Origin: Gammaproteobacteria bacterium
Lineage (GTDB): Bacteria > Pseudomonadota > Gammaproteobacteria > Ga0077554 > Ga007554
Length of the DNA stretch: 64,000 nucleotides
Reading direction: 5' to 3'
Assembly: GCA_021731145.1 (NCBI GenBank)
Contig: JAKFXX010000003.1
Span: forward strand, 58,825-122,824
Both the position numbers and the translations under genes were made by a program. This document shows positions 33,131-42,206 of the stretch, piece after piece. Under the pieces are notes generated by a model. It was not told the origin of the DNA. It was given only the letters and a program-made list of their open reading frames with translations, and did no database searches. Positions within the stretch are counted from its first letter, which is position 1. Every line of letters begins with the position of its first letter.

Positions 33131-34429
33131 ATGAGTGATGATAATGAATCCAAGAAAAACAACGGTGTTATTAAAACGGATGGAATCTCGCGCCGCGATT
33201 TTCTCAAAACCGGAGGTGCTGTATTGGGTGGCTTTGCCCTGATGAGCATGGTCTCGCCCGGCATTCGTACTGGTGCATGGGCGGCTGGCTCCGATGCGCC
33301 GGAAAAAAAATCACTCAAGATTGGTTTTATTCCGTTAACGGACTGCGCCAGTGTGGTGATGGCCGAGGAGCTGGGGTTGTACAAGAAATACGGTTTGGAT
33401 GTGACCGTTTCAAAAGAAGCGAGCTGGGCTGGGGTGCGCGACAAGCTTGTGAATGGCGAGCTTGACGCGGCACATGTTTTATACGGCTTGATGTACGGCG
33501 TGCAAATGGGCATCGGCGGCCAGCAAAAGGACATGGCTGTATTGATGTGCCTGAATAACAACGGGCAGGCCATTACCTTGTCGAATCAGTCTAAGGCCAA
33601 GGGCGTGATCGATGGCGCATCGTTGAAGAAATTGATTGATAAGATCGAGGGTGAAAAACGTGAATATACCTTTGCCCAGACCTTCCCGACGGGAACGCAC
33701 GCGATGTGGCTTTACTACTGGCTGGCGTCCTATGGCATCCATCCGTTGACTGACGTTAAAACCATTACCGTGCCACCACCGCAAATGGTTGCCAATATGC
33801 GCATCGGCAATATGGATGGCTATTGCGTGGGCGAACCGTGGAACGCGCGGGCCATTTACGACAAGGTGGGCTTCACTGCGGCGACCACGCAGGATATCTG
33901 GAAAGATCATCCTGAAAAAGTACTGGGTACTACACTCGAATTTACACAGAAATATCCCAACACCACACGCGCCATGCTGATGGCGGTGCTTGAGGCATCG
34001 AAATACATCGATACCCTTGCCAATCGGCCGGGTGTAGCCAAGACCATATCCAGCAAGTCGTATGTTAATGCGCCGGAAGAGGTTATCGAGGGCCGTTTTC
34101 TCGGCGATTATGACAATGGCATGGGCAGGAAGTGGAAGGATCCCGACTACATGAAGTTTTACAACGATGGTGCCGTCAATTTCCCCTATCTGTCGGATGG
34201 CATGTGGTTTTTGACGCAGCATAAGCGCTGGAAATTGCTCAAAGACGATCCGGATTATCTGGCTGTCGCAAAAAAGGTAAACCAGATCGACCTCTACAAA
34301 GAGGCCGCAGCCCAGGTCAAGGTGCCGTTACCAAAAGATGTGATGCGCGTCAGCAAGCTGATTGATGGCGTCGTATGGGATGGCAAGGATCCGAAGAAGT
34401 ATGCCAATAGTTTCAAGATCAAGGTATGA
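33131..34429 (+). CDS. nrtA: Nitrate ABC transporter substrate-binding protein (Tat-exported)
   Basis: About 432 residues with a twin-arginine signal (SRRDFLKTGG at residues 20-29), so it is exported folded to the periplasm. The mature part fits the NrtA family (KIGFIPLTDCASVVMAEELGLYKKYGLDVTVSKEASWAGVRDKL, FPTGTHAMWLYYWLASYGIHP). It binds nitrate and/or nitrite and delivers it to the permease below. The ATG at 33131 is preferred over the GTG at 33125. Expression depends on the terminator leader just upstream. Confidence 0.92.
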   Translation: MSDDNESKKNNGVIKTDGISRRDFLKTGGAVLGGFALMSMVSPGIRTGAWAAGSDAPEKKSLKIGFIPLTDCASVVMAEELGLYKKYGLDVTVSKEASWAGVRDKLVNGELDAAHVLYGLMYGVQMGIGGQQKDMAVLMCLNNNGQAITLSNQSKAKGVIDGASLKKLIDKIEGEKREYTFAQTFPTGTHAMWLYYWLASYGIHPLTDVKTITVPPPQMVANMRIGNMDGYCVGEPWNARAIYDKVGFTAATTQDIWKDHPEKVLGTTLEFTQKYPNTTRAMLMAVLEASKYIDTLANRPGVAKTISSKSYVNAPEEVIEGRFLGDYDNGMGRKWKDPDYMKFYNDGAVNFPYLSDGMWFLTQHKRWKLLKDDPDYLAVAKKVNQIDLYKEAAAQVKVPLPKDVMRVSKLIDGVVWDGKDPKKYANSFKIKV

Positions 34430-34440
34430 GGTAGGCCACC

Positions 34441-35358
34441 ATGACTGTAGTAAGCATCAAGCAAGTTCGAGCAGGTGAGGATTTATCCCACGCCGTTGAG
34501 GAGGTTGTAGTGCAGAAGGCAATACATGAGCCTGTGGCCGCAGAAAAACCTGTCGCCTCGGAGGCGAAGGATAAACTGATAAATATCAAGGCAGGGCTGG
34601 AGTTTTTTGCGAAGCGTATTTTGCCGCCGTTACTCGGGCTGTTGGTGTTTGCGATGATCTGGGGGTTTATCGCGCAGCGCAGTGAAAACCTCCCTGGCCC
34701 TATCAAGACCTGGGCCTCGGCAGTTGAGTTGTTCAGCGATCCATTCTATGACAACGGCCCGAATGACAAGGGAATCGGCTGGAATATTCTAAATTCCCTG
34801 GAGCGTGTCGGCATGGGCTTTGGCTTGGCGGCATTGATCGGCATTCCGCTGGGTTTCATGATCGGGCGTTTCGCCTTTTTCAGCGGCATGACGTCTCCGA
34901 TTATCAGCTTGCTGCGTCCTGTATCTCCGTTGGCATGGCTGCCTATTGGGCTGCTGGTGTTCAAGGAAGCGCAGCCGGCCGCAATCTGGGTGATTTTCAT
35001 CTCCAGCATCTGGCCGATGATCATTAACACTGCGGTGGGCGTGAGCAAGGTGCCGCAGGATTACATGAACGTGGCGCGCGTGCTGAACCTGTCCGAGTGG
35101 AAAATCTTCACCAAGATATTATTCCCGGCGGTATTGCCATACATGATGACCGGCGTCCGTCTTGCGATAGGCGTGGCCTGGCTGGTTATCGTCGCGGCGG
35201 AGATGCTGACCGGCGGCGTGGGGATAGGATTCTGGGTGTGGGATGAATGGAACAATCTCAATGTCGAGCACATCATCATCGCTATTTTCGTGGTGGGCAT
35301 CATAGGTTTGCTTCTTGAGCAGGCGCTCCTGCTCGTGGCAAAACGGTTTGAATATTGA
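34441..35358 (+). CDS. nrtB: Nitrate ABC transporter permease
   Basis: 305 residues. A long soluble N-terminus (about 55 residues) leads to a membrane domain of about six helices, with the binding-protein-dependent transport signature (ARVLNLSEWKIFTKILFPAVLPYMMTGVRLAIG, the EAA-like loop that contacts the ATPase). It is the membrane channel of the importer. GAGGTAGG precedes the ATG, 11 nt after the nrtA stop. Confidence 0.92.
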   Translation: MTVVSIKQVRAGEDLSHAVEEVVVQKAIHEPVAAEKPVASEAKDKLINIKAGLEFFAKRILPPLLGLLVFAMIWGFIAQRSENLPGPIKTWASAVELFSDPFYDNGPNDKGIGWNILNSLERVGMGFGLAALIGIPLGFMIGRFAFFSGMTSPIISLLRPVSPLAWLPIGLLVFKEAQPAAIWVIFISSIWPMIINTAVGVSKVPQDYMNVARVLNLSEWKIFTKILFPAVLPYMMTGVRLAIGVAWLVIVAAEMLTGGVGIGFWVWDEWNNLNVEHIIIAIFVVGIIGLLLEQALLLVAKRFEY

Positions 35359-35385
35359 TCCTTTGTAATATCAGGAAACCTAATC

Positions 35386-36177
35386 ATGAATAAATATGTT
35401 CAGGTAGAAAAAGTGCAAATGGTTTTTGAAACAAAAAAAGGAAAATTTGTTGCACTAAAGGATATCGACTTGGGTATTGATCAGGGTGAATTCATTTCCA
35501 TCATTGGGCATTCAGGTTGTGGAAAATCAACATTGCTTAATCTGGTGGCGGGGCTGATAGATGCCACCGGCGGTGCCTTATTTTGCGCAGGCCGTGAGAT
35601 TTCTGGTCCCGGGCCGGATCGTGCCGTGGTATTTCAAAATCATTCGTTGCTTCCTTGGCTGACCTGTTTTGACAATGTCCATCTTGCAGTGGAGCGCGTG
35701 TTTGGCCGTAAGGAGGATAAGGCGAGTCTTAAAAAACGAACAAAGGAGGCATTGGTATTGGTTGGCCTTGAGCACGCCATGCACAAGCTGCCGCATGAGA
35801 TCTCGGGTGGCATGAAGCAGCGTGTTGGTATTGCGCGTGCACTCTCCATGCAGCCCAAGGTGTTGCTGCTCGATGAGCCTTTTGGCGCGCTGGATGCGCT
35901 TACGCGCGCCCATCTTCAGGATGAGCTGATGCGTATTGTCGCGGCATTGGGCAGTACCGCGATCATGGTGACGCATGACGTGGATGAGGCGGTGTTGTTG
36001 TCAGATCGCATCGTCATGATGACTAACGGCCCGTCGGCAACGATTGGCGAGATATTGGAGGTCAATCTTCCGCGTCCGCGTGATCGACTGGCGTTGGCCG
36101 AGGACGCGAATTATGTTCATTTGCGCGGTGAGGTGTTGAAGTTTTTGTACGCACGGCACAAGAAAGAAGCGGCTTGA
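35386..36177 (+). CDS. nrtC: Nitrate ABC transporter ATP-binding protein
   Basis: 263 residues with Walker A GHSGCGKST, the Q-loop region, the signature ISGGMKQRV, Walker B LLLDEPFGALD and the switch His in VTHDVDEA. It drives nitrate import as a homodimer with NrtB. It lacks the C-terminal NrtA-like regulatory domain of cyanobacterial NrtC, so it corresponds to NrtD/NasD-type single-domain ATPases; the symbol is approximate. AGGAAA precedes the ATG. Confidence 0.92.
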   Translation: MNKYVQVEKVQMVFETKKGKFVALKDIDLGIDQGEFISIIGHSGCGKSTLLNLVAGLIDATGGALFCAGREISGPGPDRAVVFQNHSLLPWLTCFDNVHLAVERVFGRKEDKASLKKRTKEALVLVGLEHAMHKLPHEISGGMKQRVGIARALSMQPKVLLLDEPFGALDALTRAHLQDELMRIVAALGSTAIMVTHDVDEAVLLSDRIVMMTNGPSATIGEILEVNLPRPRDRLALAEDANYVHLRGEVLKFLYARHKKEAA

Positions 36178-36212
36178 TCATTTTTTATTTTTTATAACCT
36201 GGGGCATAACAT

Positions 36213-37490
36213 ATGAAAAAAGGTATTTCTAAAGCGCTGTTTAATCCTTCTCTGTTTGTCGCGCTGACAGCCGGAGGTATGGCCGCATCCATGCCGGTGG
36301 CTCATGCCGCCGATACGCTGGTCGAGGCGCTAAGCACTGGCAAGGTTTCCGGGCAGCTCCGTTATCGTTATGAATGGGTGGATGATGCGACGAAGACCGA
36401 ACAGGCAGGAGCATCGACACTGCGTACGCGGCTAGGCTATATGACGGGTGATTACCTTAATTTGGCGGGGTTCATACAACTACAGGATGTGCGTGTGGTA
36501 GGCAGTGAGCACTATAACAGCACGGTGAACGGCCGGACACAATACCCGGTTGTAGCCGATCCGGAAAGCGCGCAGGTGCAGCAGGCCTTTCTAAGCTATA
36601 AAGGGTTGCCTGACACCGTTTTCAAGTATGGTCGCCAAGCTATCAATCTCGATAATCAGCGTTTCATCGGCACGGTGGAGTGGCGCCAAAATGCTCAAGC
36701 CTTTGACGCCTTTACGGTAACCAACAATTCGCTGCCGGATACCACGATATTTTATGGGCATGTCATGAATGTCAGGCGCATTTTCGGGGAAAACAGTCCG
36801 CAGCGTGATCTTAATATGTCGAGTGAACTGCTGAATATTGCCTATAAGGGATTTGCACCGGTCTCAATCGTGGGCTACGGCTATTTTCTGGATTATGACA
36901 AGGCACAGACCATTTCCAACACGCTATCCAACAAAACCCTCGGATTGCGGTTTGATGGCGGCTACAAGCCTGAGTCGATGGGCGTGAAATTTTTATACAC
37001 TGCGGAATATGCCAAGCAAAGCAATTACGCGGGTGGCGCAAGCAAGGTAGACGGTGATTACATCAACCTGATGGCGGGTGTCGATGTCAGCGATGTGCAG
37101 GTCAAACTTGGCCAAGAGGTGTTAAGTGGGGACGGTAACTACGGGTTTGCTACGCCCTTGGCCACGCTGCATGCCTTTAACGGTTGGGCGGACAAGTTTT
37201 TGGTCACGCCAAACGATGGGATCAAAGATACCTTTCTGAGCGCCGGCACGATTCTCGGTGGTGTCAACCTTACGGCTGTTTATCGCAAGTATACTTCCGA
37301 CAATCTTGGCTATGACTATGGCTCCGAATGGAATCTGCAGGCGGCGAAGAAGATCAACAAGTCATTAGTGCTTACCGCCAAATATGCCGCCTATAGCGCT
37401 GACAGCAACGCAACCAATGTTGCGCGCAATACGTCTACCCTGGCCAAAGACATGGACAAGTTCTGGCTGATGGCGGACGTGCAGTTTTGA
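36213..37490 (+). CDS. Outer-membrane porin of the nitrate operon
   Basis: 425 residues with a signal peptide (about 1-32, ending AHAAD) and a series of amphipathic beta strands typical of an outer-membrane barrel (LRYRYEWVDDATK, FIQLQDVRVVG, KFLYTAEYAKQ). It ends in Phe, the usual barrel C-terminal signal for BAM. Nothing in the sequence proves specificity, but its place 35 nt after the ATPase gene suggests it lets nitrate through the outer membrane. It resembles the alginate_exp/OprD-like porins loosely. Confidence 0.8.
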   Translation: MKKGISKALFNPSLFVALTAGGMAASMPVAHAADTLVEALSTGKVSGQLRYRYEWVDDATKTEQAGASTLRTRLGYMTGDYLNLAGFIQLQDVRVVGSEHYNSTVNGRTQYPVVADPESAQVQQAFLSYKGLPDTVFKYGRQAINLDNQRFIGTVEWRQNAQAFDAFTVTNNSLPDTTIFYGHVMNVRRIFGENSPQRDLNMSSELLNIAYKGFAPVSIVGYGYFLDYDKAQTISNTLSNKTLGLRFDGGYKPESMGVKFLYTAEYAKQSNYAGGASKVDGDYINLMAGVDVSDVQVKLGQEVLSGDGNYGFATPLATLHAFNGWADKFLVTPNDGIKDTFLSAGTILGGVNLTAVYRKYTSDNLGYDYGSEWNLQAAKKINKSLVLTAKYAAYSADSNATNVARNTSTLAKDMDKFWLMADVQF

Positions 37491-37505
37491 TTTTCTAATG
37501 GGATA

Positions 37506-37543
37506 GCTGTAGGGGCGAGTTGGCGAAGGGACGCTCCTACAGC
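37506..37543. repeat. Inverted repeat downstream of the porin
   Basis: GCTGTAGGGGCG (37506-37517) and CGCTCCTACAGC (37532-37543) pair with one mismatch around 14 nt. The sequence GCTGTAGGAGCG is a common extragenic motif in gammaproteobacteria. No T-tract follows, so it may protect the mRNA end and not stop transcription. The rest of 37491-37735 holds no gene that I can support. Confidence 0.6.
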
Positions 37544-37735
37544 GGGTATTGCGAAATGCAGGCTGGTTACGGGTGTGATATTAGGTTCTGGGGCTACCAG
37601 GGCGATTAATTTCTACAGCCAAACGTGATCATTCCGTGATACTTCCGTGAGCATTGACCTCCACTATCTGTGATCCATCGCAGATCCGGTGCCATCCCTG
37701 GCTGGATTCGCCTTCACAAATAGAGAGGAGGTTTT

Positions 37736-38377
37736 ATGAACAAATTTTTCCCATTGAACATGGTTGCACTGCTGGCTGTCTCCAGCCTGTTGAACCCGGT
37801 GCTGGCAGACAACAATAAACAGGGCGACGATGACGGCAAACCCGTACGCATCACCGTTCTGTCACCTGAGGATGGCTATAGAACAGGCCTCGGTAGCCGC
37901 GCCTTTCTGGTTGATCTCTCCATCCAGTTCAACGGCAACCTCGCCTCCACCGGCGTCACACCCGAGCTGACCGGTCCCGGCGCAATGCAGAACAGCGGCC
38001 CCTTCCCCGGTACCTTCGGCCTCGGCGCCAACCACGACCACTTCCCGAGCCTGATAGTACTGCTCAGCTCCACCACCACAGGTGCAGGGGCGGGACAGAA
38101 CCTCTCCAACCTCTTCAACATCAACACCGTCACCAACCAGGATGAGTCGGGCACCGAGATCTGGTCCACCTGGATCGTCGGCGCACCCAACGCCTTCGGC
38201 CGCGTCGGCGAACAGACGCCCTCGCAGCTCTTTGTTGCGGTGGTGGAAGGGACCGCGCCGGATGTGGTCGTCGACATGGACAGCAATGGCAAGATCGACA
38301 AAAAGGACTTGAAGCTGATGGGCTACAAGGTGATCTCCAACACCCCAAAGGTTAACTTTGTCGTGAACGGACTCTGA
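37736..38377 (+). CDS. Exported protein with a dockerin-like calcium loop, unknown function
   Basis: 213 residues with a signal peptide (cut near VLADNN). The body is low in charge and rich in Gly, Thr and Asn, suggesting a beta-rich secreted protein. Near the C-terminus DMDSNGKIDKKD fits an EF-hand/dockerin calcium-binding loop (DxDxNGxIDxxD). A strong AGGAGG site precedes the ATG. I do not recognise a family for the rest. The gene stands alone between the porin and the convergent purC. Confidence 0.7.
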   Translation: MNKFFPLNMVALLAVSSLLNPVLADNNKQGDDDGKPVRITVLSPEDGYRTGLGSRAFLVDLSIQFNGNLASTGVTPELTGPGAMQNSGPFPGTFGLGANHDHFPSLIVLLSSTTTGAGAGQNLSNLFNINTVTNQDESGTEIWSTWIVGAPNAFGRVGEQTPSQLFVAVVEGTAPDVVVDMDSNGKIDKKDLKLMGYKVISNTPKVNFVVNGL

Positions 38378-38387
38378 TCTTGAATTG

Positions 38388-38428
38388 AGCGCATGGGTGG
38401 CCGCCAGATCAACGGCCACTCATGCGCT
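38388..38428. terminator. Stem-loop after the dockerin-like gene
   Basis: Two 16-nt arms (38388-38403 and 38413-38428) pair with one G-T position around 9 nt, just 11 nt after the stop codon. No U-run follows on the plus strand. It is placed as a bidirectional end of transcription between convergent genes, but without a T-tract this is tentative. Confidence 0.5.
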
Positions 38429-38496
38429 GCCTCATCGTCATGGCCAATCCATGTGAGGGATATCCACCATGTACGCCGCGCCCACCCTGGAACGGA

Positions 38497-39222
38497 TCAC
38501 GGGGCCGATGATGTCAAATCCACGCCCAAGCGCCGTGCGACTTCTTCGTAGGCCTCGATGACATTGCCCAGATCCTGGCGGAAGCGGTCTTTGTCGAGTT
38601 TTTTGCGCGTTGCGGCGTCCCACAGGCGGCAGCCGTCGGGGCTGAATTCATCGCCTAGCACGACCTCGCCATGAAAACGGCCGAACTCCAGCTTGTAATC
38701 CACCAGCAGGATATCCGCCTCCAGAAAGATAGTTTTGAGGACATAGTTGGCGCGGAAGGTAAGGTCTTTCATGCGCTCGACTTCCGCGTCCGTTGCCCAG
38801 TTGAAGGACCTGATATGGTATTCGTTGATCATCGGGTCATGCAGCGCATCGTTTTTGAGGAAGAATTCGAGCGTTGCCGGTGACAGTTCCGTGCCTTCGG
38901 GGGTGCCCAGCCGCTTGCAAAGACTCCCTGCGGCGATGTTGCGCACTACGCACTCGATGGGAATCATCTCCAGTTTTTTGACCAGGGATTCGTTGTCGGA
39001 TAGCAGGCGATCGAAATGGGTGGGCACACCCGCTTCTGCCAGTTTTCCCATGATAAAGGCATTGAATTTGTTATTGACCATGCCCTTGCGCGCCAGTTGG
39101 ACGATCTTCTGTCCGTCAAAAGCGGATGTGTCATCACGAAAGTGCATGATCACTCGGTCTGCGTCATCGGTGGCGTAAACTGTTTTGGCCTTGCCGGAAT
39201 AGAGTTCAGCTAGTTTTTGCAT
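38497..39222 (-). CDS. purC: SAICAR synthase
   Basis: About 241 residues, the normal bacterial length. It shows [39 protein letters not shown] and [15 protein letters not shown]. It joins CAIR and aspartate with ATP in purine synthesis. The frame is open to 39291, but the ATG at 39222 (GAGAACG upstream) begins at the conserved [13 protein letters not shown]. It is the last gene of dapA-bamC-MBL-purC, a layout known from gammaproteobacteria. Confidence 0.96.
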   Translation of the reverse strand: MQKLAELYSGKAKTVYATDDADRVIMHFRDDTSAFDGQKIVQLARKGMVNNKFNAFIMGKLAEAGVPTHFDRLLSDNESLVKKLEMIPIECVVRNIAAGSLCKRLGTPEGTELSPATLEFFLKNDALHDPMINEYHIRSFNWATDAEVERMKDLTFRANYVLKTIFLEADILLVDYKLEFGRFHGEVVLGDEFSPDGCRLWDAATRKKLDKDRFRQDLGNVIEAYEEVARRLGVDLTSSAP

Positions 39223-39262
39223 TGCACGTTCTCGTAAATTTGAAAAAATACAGGTTTGGAAT

Positions 39263-40024
39263 TCAAGCGATCTCGCGCCACGCCAGGCCATTGTCCTGTT
39301 CCGCGATGGCTATCCAATCCGGTTCGCAACCCATCACCTTCGAGAGTGCTGCGCGCGCCAGATCAGGCGTATTGTTTTTTGCGCTCAGATGCGCTGCCAC
39401 CAGGTGTTGCAGCCGCGAGCAATCCAGTTGTGCCAGCAATTCTGCGGCTTGTATGTTGCTCAGATGCCCATAGGGGCCGCCGACGCGCTGCTTCAGTTTT
39501 TTTGAGTATTCGCCGTTCGCAAGCATTTCCACGTCGTAATTGCTCTCCAGCATCAGTGCGTCGCAACCGGTCAATTGTTGCTCGATATGCGGCATGCTGC
39601 GGCCGATATCCGTCAACATGCCAAGACGGCGCGCGCCGTCGCTAAAGACGAAGTGCGCAGGCTCGCGCGCGTCATGCGGCACGGCAAAGGGCTGCACCTG
39701 CAGGTCGCCGATTTCAAAGGATTTATGGCTATTGAATCGGTGCAAGCCCGGCAGGTTGCGCAGCCACCGATGTTGAGCGGTCCCGGCGGTGGCCCATACC
39801 GGCAATCCGTATTTTTTGACCAAAGGACCCACGCCACTCACGTGGTCACCGTGTTCGTGAGTGATCACTATGGCGGTGATGTCCTCCGGACGTCTGCCTA
39901 GCCGCGCCAGGCGCTGCTCTGTTTCCGCGACGGAAAATCCACAGTCGACAAGGACGCATGTGCCGTTCTGTTCCACCAGGGCGCCGTTGCCCTGACTGCC
40001 GCTACCGAGGGAGGCGAAACGCAT
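39263..40024 (-). CDS. MBL-fold metal-dependent hydrolase (YycJ-like)
   Basis: 253 residues with the metallo-beta-lactamase motif THEHGDH, the opening [15 protein letters not shown], a second metal site ([10 protein letters not shown]) and a late His ([11 protein letters not shown]). This fits the YycJ/WalJ-like branch, predicted exonucleases or phosphodiesterases. It lies 15 nt after bamC and before purC. Its presence between them is lineage-variable; the substrate is unknown. Confidence 0.88.
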   Translation of the reverse strand: MRFASLGSGSQGNGALVEQNGTCVLVDCGFSVAETEQRLARLGRRPEDITAIVITHEHGDHVSGVGPLVKKYGLPVWATAGTAQHRWLRNLPGLHRFNSHKSFEIGDLQVQPFAVPHDAREPAHFVFSDGARRLGMLTDIGRSMPHIEQQLTGCDALMLESNYDVEMLANGEYSKKLKQRVGGPYGHLSNIQAAELLAQLDCSRLQHLVAAHLSAKNNTPDLARAALSKVMGCEPDWIAIAEQDNGLAWREIA

Positions 40025-40039
40025 TGGGGTAGACGAACC

Positions 40040-41161
40040 TTATTTCAGTTGTTCATGCAGCAGCGTCAGAAGGCGCTGTGCCATGGGCGAGTTGTCGCGG
40101 CCGCCTGCCATGTCCAGCGCGATAATGCGCGTTTCCTTGTCCCCCTGGCTCGCCAGGTTGAGCTGATATGAAGTGCCCTTTTCTTTGTCGTCCGAGGAGA
40201 GCAGTTTGGAGAAGAACCCCCGCTTTTCTCCATCCTGGGCAACAGTGCCACTGAAACGCACCTGATAGATACCTTTGGCGCGGTCCTGGTCTTCCACCTT
40301 GAGACCCATATGATCGATCGCCTGGCCGGTGCGGCGCCAGGCGTTGGCGAATTCCTCTTGCAGGGTCAGCGCGAGTTGGCCCTGCGCATCGTTGGCGAGG
40401 GTAGCACGTGGCGCGGGTTGGCCGGTCAGCTCGTTTTTGATCTCTTTGGCCTTGGTTTCATCCGCGCCTAAATACAGTGCCAAGCGCTTGAGCATCTCGG
40501 CCTCAAGCTCCGGGTCGGATGGGCGGGGCAGCCAATTGACGGAGTCGCCCTGTGCGACCTGTGCCATGCCGCGATGGCTGAGGTAGAGTTCGCTAGTGCC
40601 GGGTGTCACGCCGGGTTCCAGGCGCAGGCGGAGCGTGTCGCGCGTGGATGATGAACGCAGAAAATCAAGCGATTTGCGCAAAAAGGAGCTGGGTCCGCCT
40701 TTTCCGCTACCGGGGCGGTTTTCCACCCAGTCAGTATCCAGGATACCCAGGCGTGGCTCTTCTTTCGTTACGGCAAAACCGCTTTCCGCCAGGAAGCCGC
40801 GCACTTTTGACCAGAGCGGGGTTGGGTTTTCCTTGATGACCAACCAGCGCAGGCCGCCGTCACGCTCGACACGGATATTTTCCGGCGTTGGCGCGAGCAG
40901 CTTGTCCGCCCGCGTTTCTTGAGGCGCGGCGGGTGCATTGTTCGACGGAGCAGGTGCTGTTATACCGCCTGATGCGCGGCCTGGGATGATGGCGTTGTCA
41001 TCTATCGCCGGAGCAATAAGATCCGGCGGAATTTCCAGTGAAGGTAGCGATGCGCTCTTTTTATATTCGGCTTCCTTGCTGGGAACCATGCTGCATGCGG
41101 AAATTGCCACGATACACGATGCAATTGCGCTTGCCCTGAACACGCGATGGATAAACGGCAT
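40040..41161 (-). CDS. bamC: Outer-membrane assembly lipoprotein BamC
   Basis: About 373 residues. Signal peptide with lipobox ISACS, then the extended N-terminal segment that binds BamD (SLEIPPDLIAP), followed by two helix-grip domains (LRWLVIKENPTPLWSKVRGFLAESGF and a second one near the C-terminus). BamC is an accessory of the BAM machine that inserts beta-barrels. It lies downstream of dapA, its usual neighbour. The ATG at 41161 places the signal at the N-terminus; an earlier in-frame start at 41224 is unlikely. Confidence 0.92.
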   Translation of the reverse strand: MPFIHRVFRASAIASCIVAISACSMVPSKEAEYKKSASLPSLEIPPDLIAPAIDDNAIIPGRASGGITAPAPSNNAPAAPQETRADKLLAPTPENIRVERDGGLRWLVIKENPTPLWSKVRGFLAESGFAVTKEEPRLGILDTDWVENRPGSGKGGPSSFLRKSLDFLRSSSTRDTLRLRLEPGVTPGTSELYLSHRGMAQVAQGDSVNWLPRPSDPELEAEMLKRLALYLGADETKAKEIKNELTGQPAPRATLANDAQGQLALTLQEEFANAWRRTGQAIDHMGLKVEDQDRAKGIYQVRFSGTVAQDGEKRGFFSKLLSSDDKEKGTSYQLNLASQGDKETRIIALDMAGGRDNSPMAQRLLTLLHEQLK

Positions 41162-41250
41162 ATTTTCTGGTGATCCTGTGATTTTTGTTGTGCCGGAAGC
41201 TGCCGGGGGGGCGCACTGCTGCATCCTTTGCCGATTCCTGGCGCCGGAGA

Positions 41251-42126
41251 TTATAGCACGCCAGCCTCGCGCAAGGCGGCTCTGACGGTGTTGTGGTGGC
41301 GTTCCGAGAGTACAGTCAACGGCAGGCGGATGCCGGGTGGTATCAGCCCCATTTCATACAATGCCCATTTCACGGGAATGGGGTTGGACTCCACGAACAA
41401 ATCCCGGTGCAGGGCCGTAAGGCGGCGGTTGATGGCCTGTGCCTGTTCACGGTCGCCCCGTAGCGCGGCGGCGCACATTTCGTGCATGGCCCTGGGTGCC
41501 ACGTTGGCCGTCACCGAAATGTCGCCCTTGGCACCCATGAGTATCAGCTCCATGGCAGTGGCGTCATCGCCCGAGTAGAGGTCAAGACGGTCGCCGCAGC
41601 GCTCAAGAATCTCCTGCCCACGTTCCAAATTGCCGGTGGCTTCCTTGATACCGACGATGTTGGAAATGCTGGAGAGGCGCTCCACCGTTTCCGGCAGCAT
41701 GTCACATGCGGTGCGTCCCGGCACATTATAGAGTATCTGCGGGATCGGTACGGCGTTGGCAATCGCCTTGTGGTGCAGATACAGCCCCTCCTGGGTGGGC
41801 TTGTTGTAATAGGGGGTTACCAGCAGGCAGGCATCGGCCCCGGCCTCCATCGCGCAACGTGTCAGCTCGATGGCCTCGCGGGTGCAGTTGGCGCCAGTGC
41901 CGGCGATCACGGGTATGCGCCCGCGCACCTGGTCTATCACCTCGCGCAGCAGGCCTGCATGTTCTTTCATGTCGAGCGTGGCTGATTCGCCCGTCGTGCC
42001 GACTGCGACGATGGCGTCAGTGCCATTCTCTATGTGAAATTCAATGAGACTGGCCAGGCTGTCGTGATCCAGCGAGCCGTCCGCGTGCATGGGGGTGACC
42101 AAGGCCACCATACTACCGTGAAACAT
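41251..42126 (-). CDS. dapA: 4-hydroxy-tetrahydrodipicolinate synthase
   Basis: About 291 residues forming a TIM barrel, with GTTGESATL, the Tyr of [12 protein letters not shown] and ILYNVPGRT, and the Schiff-base Lys in [10 protein letters not shown]. It condenses pyruvate and aspartate semialdehyde in lysine and diaminopimelate synthesis. GGAG lies about 8 nt before the ATG at 42126. It heads the dapA-bamC-MBL-purC run. Confidence 0.96.
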   Translation of the reverse strand: MFHGSMVALVTPMHADGSLDHDSLASLIEFHIENGTDAIVAVGTTGESATLDMKEHAGLLREVIDQVRGRIPVIAGTGANCTREAIELTRCAMEAGADACLLVTPYYNKPTQEGLYLHHKAIANAVPIPQILYNVPGRTACDMLPETVERLSSISNIVGIKEATGNLERGQEILERCGDRLDLYSGDDATAMELILMGAKGDISVTANVAPRAMHEMCAAALRGDREQAQAINRRLTALHRDLFVESNPIPVKWALYEMGLIPPGIRLPLTVLSERHHNTVRAALREAGVL

Positions 42127-42206
42127 GGGAGATCTCCGCGACTGCAAAAGATGTCATAGTACTTGCGACACAATGCGATGACAAGGATGAGGTTTTTGTG
42201 CGGTTC

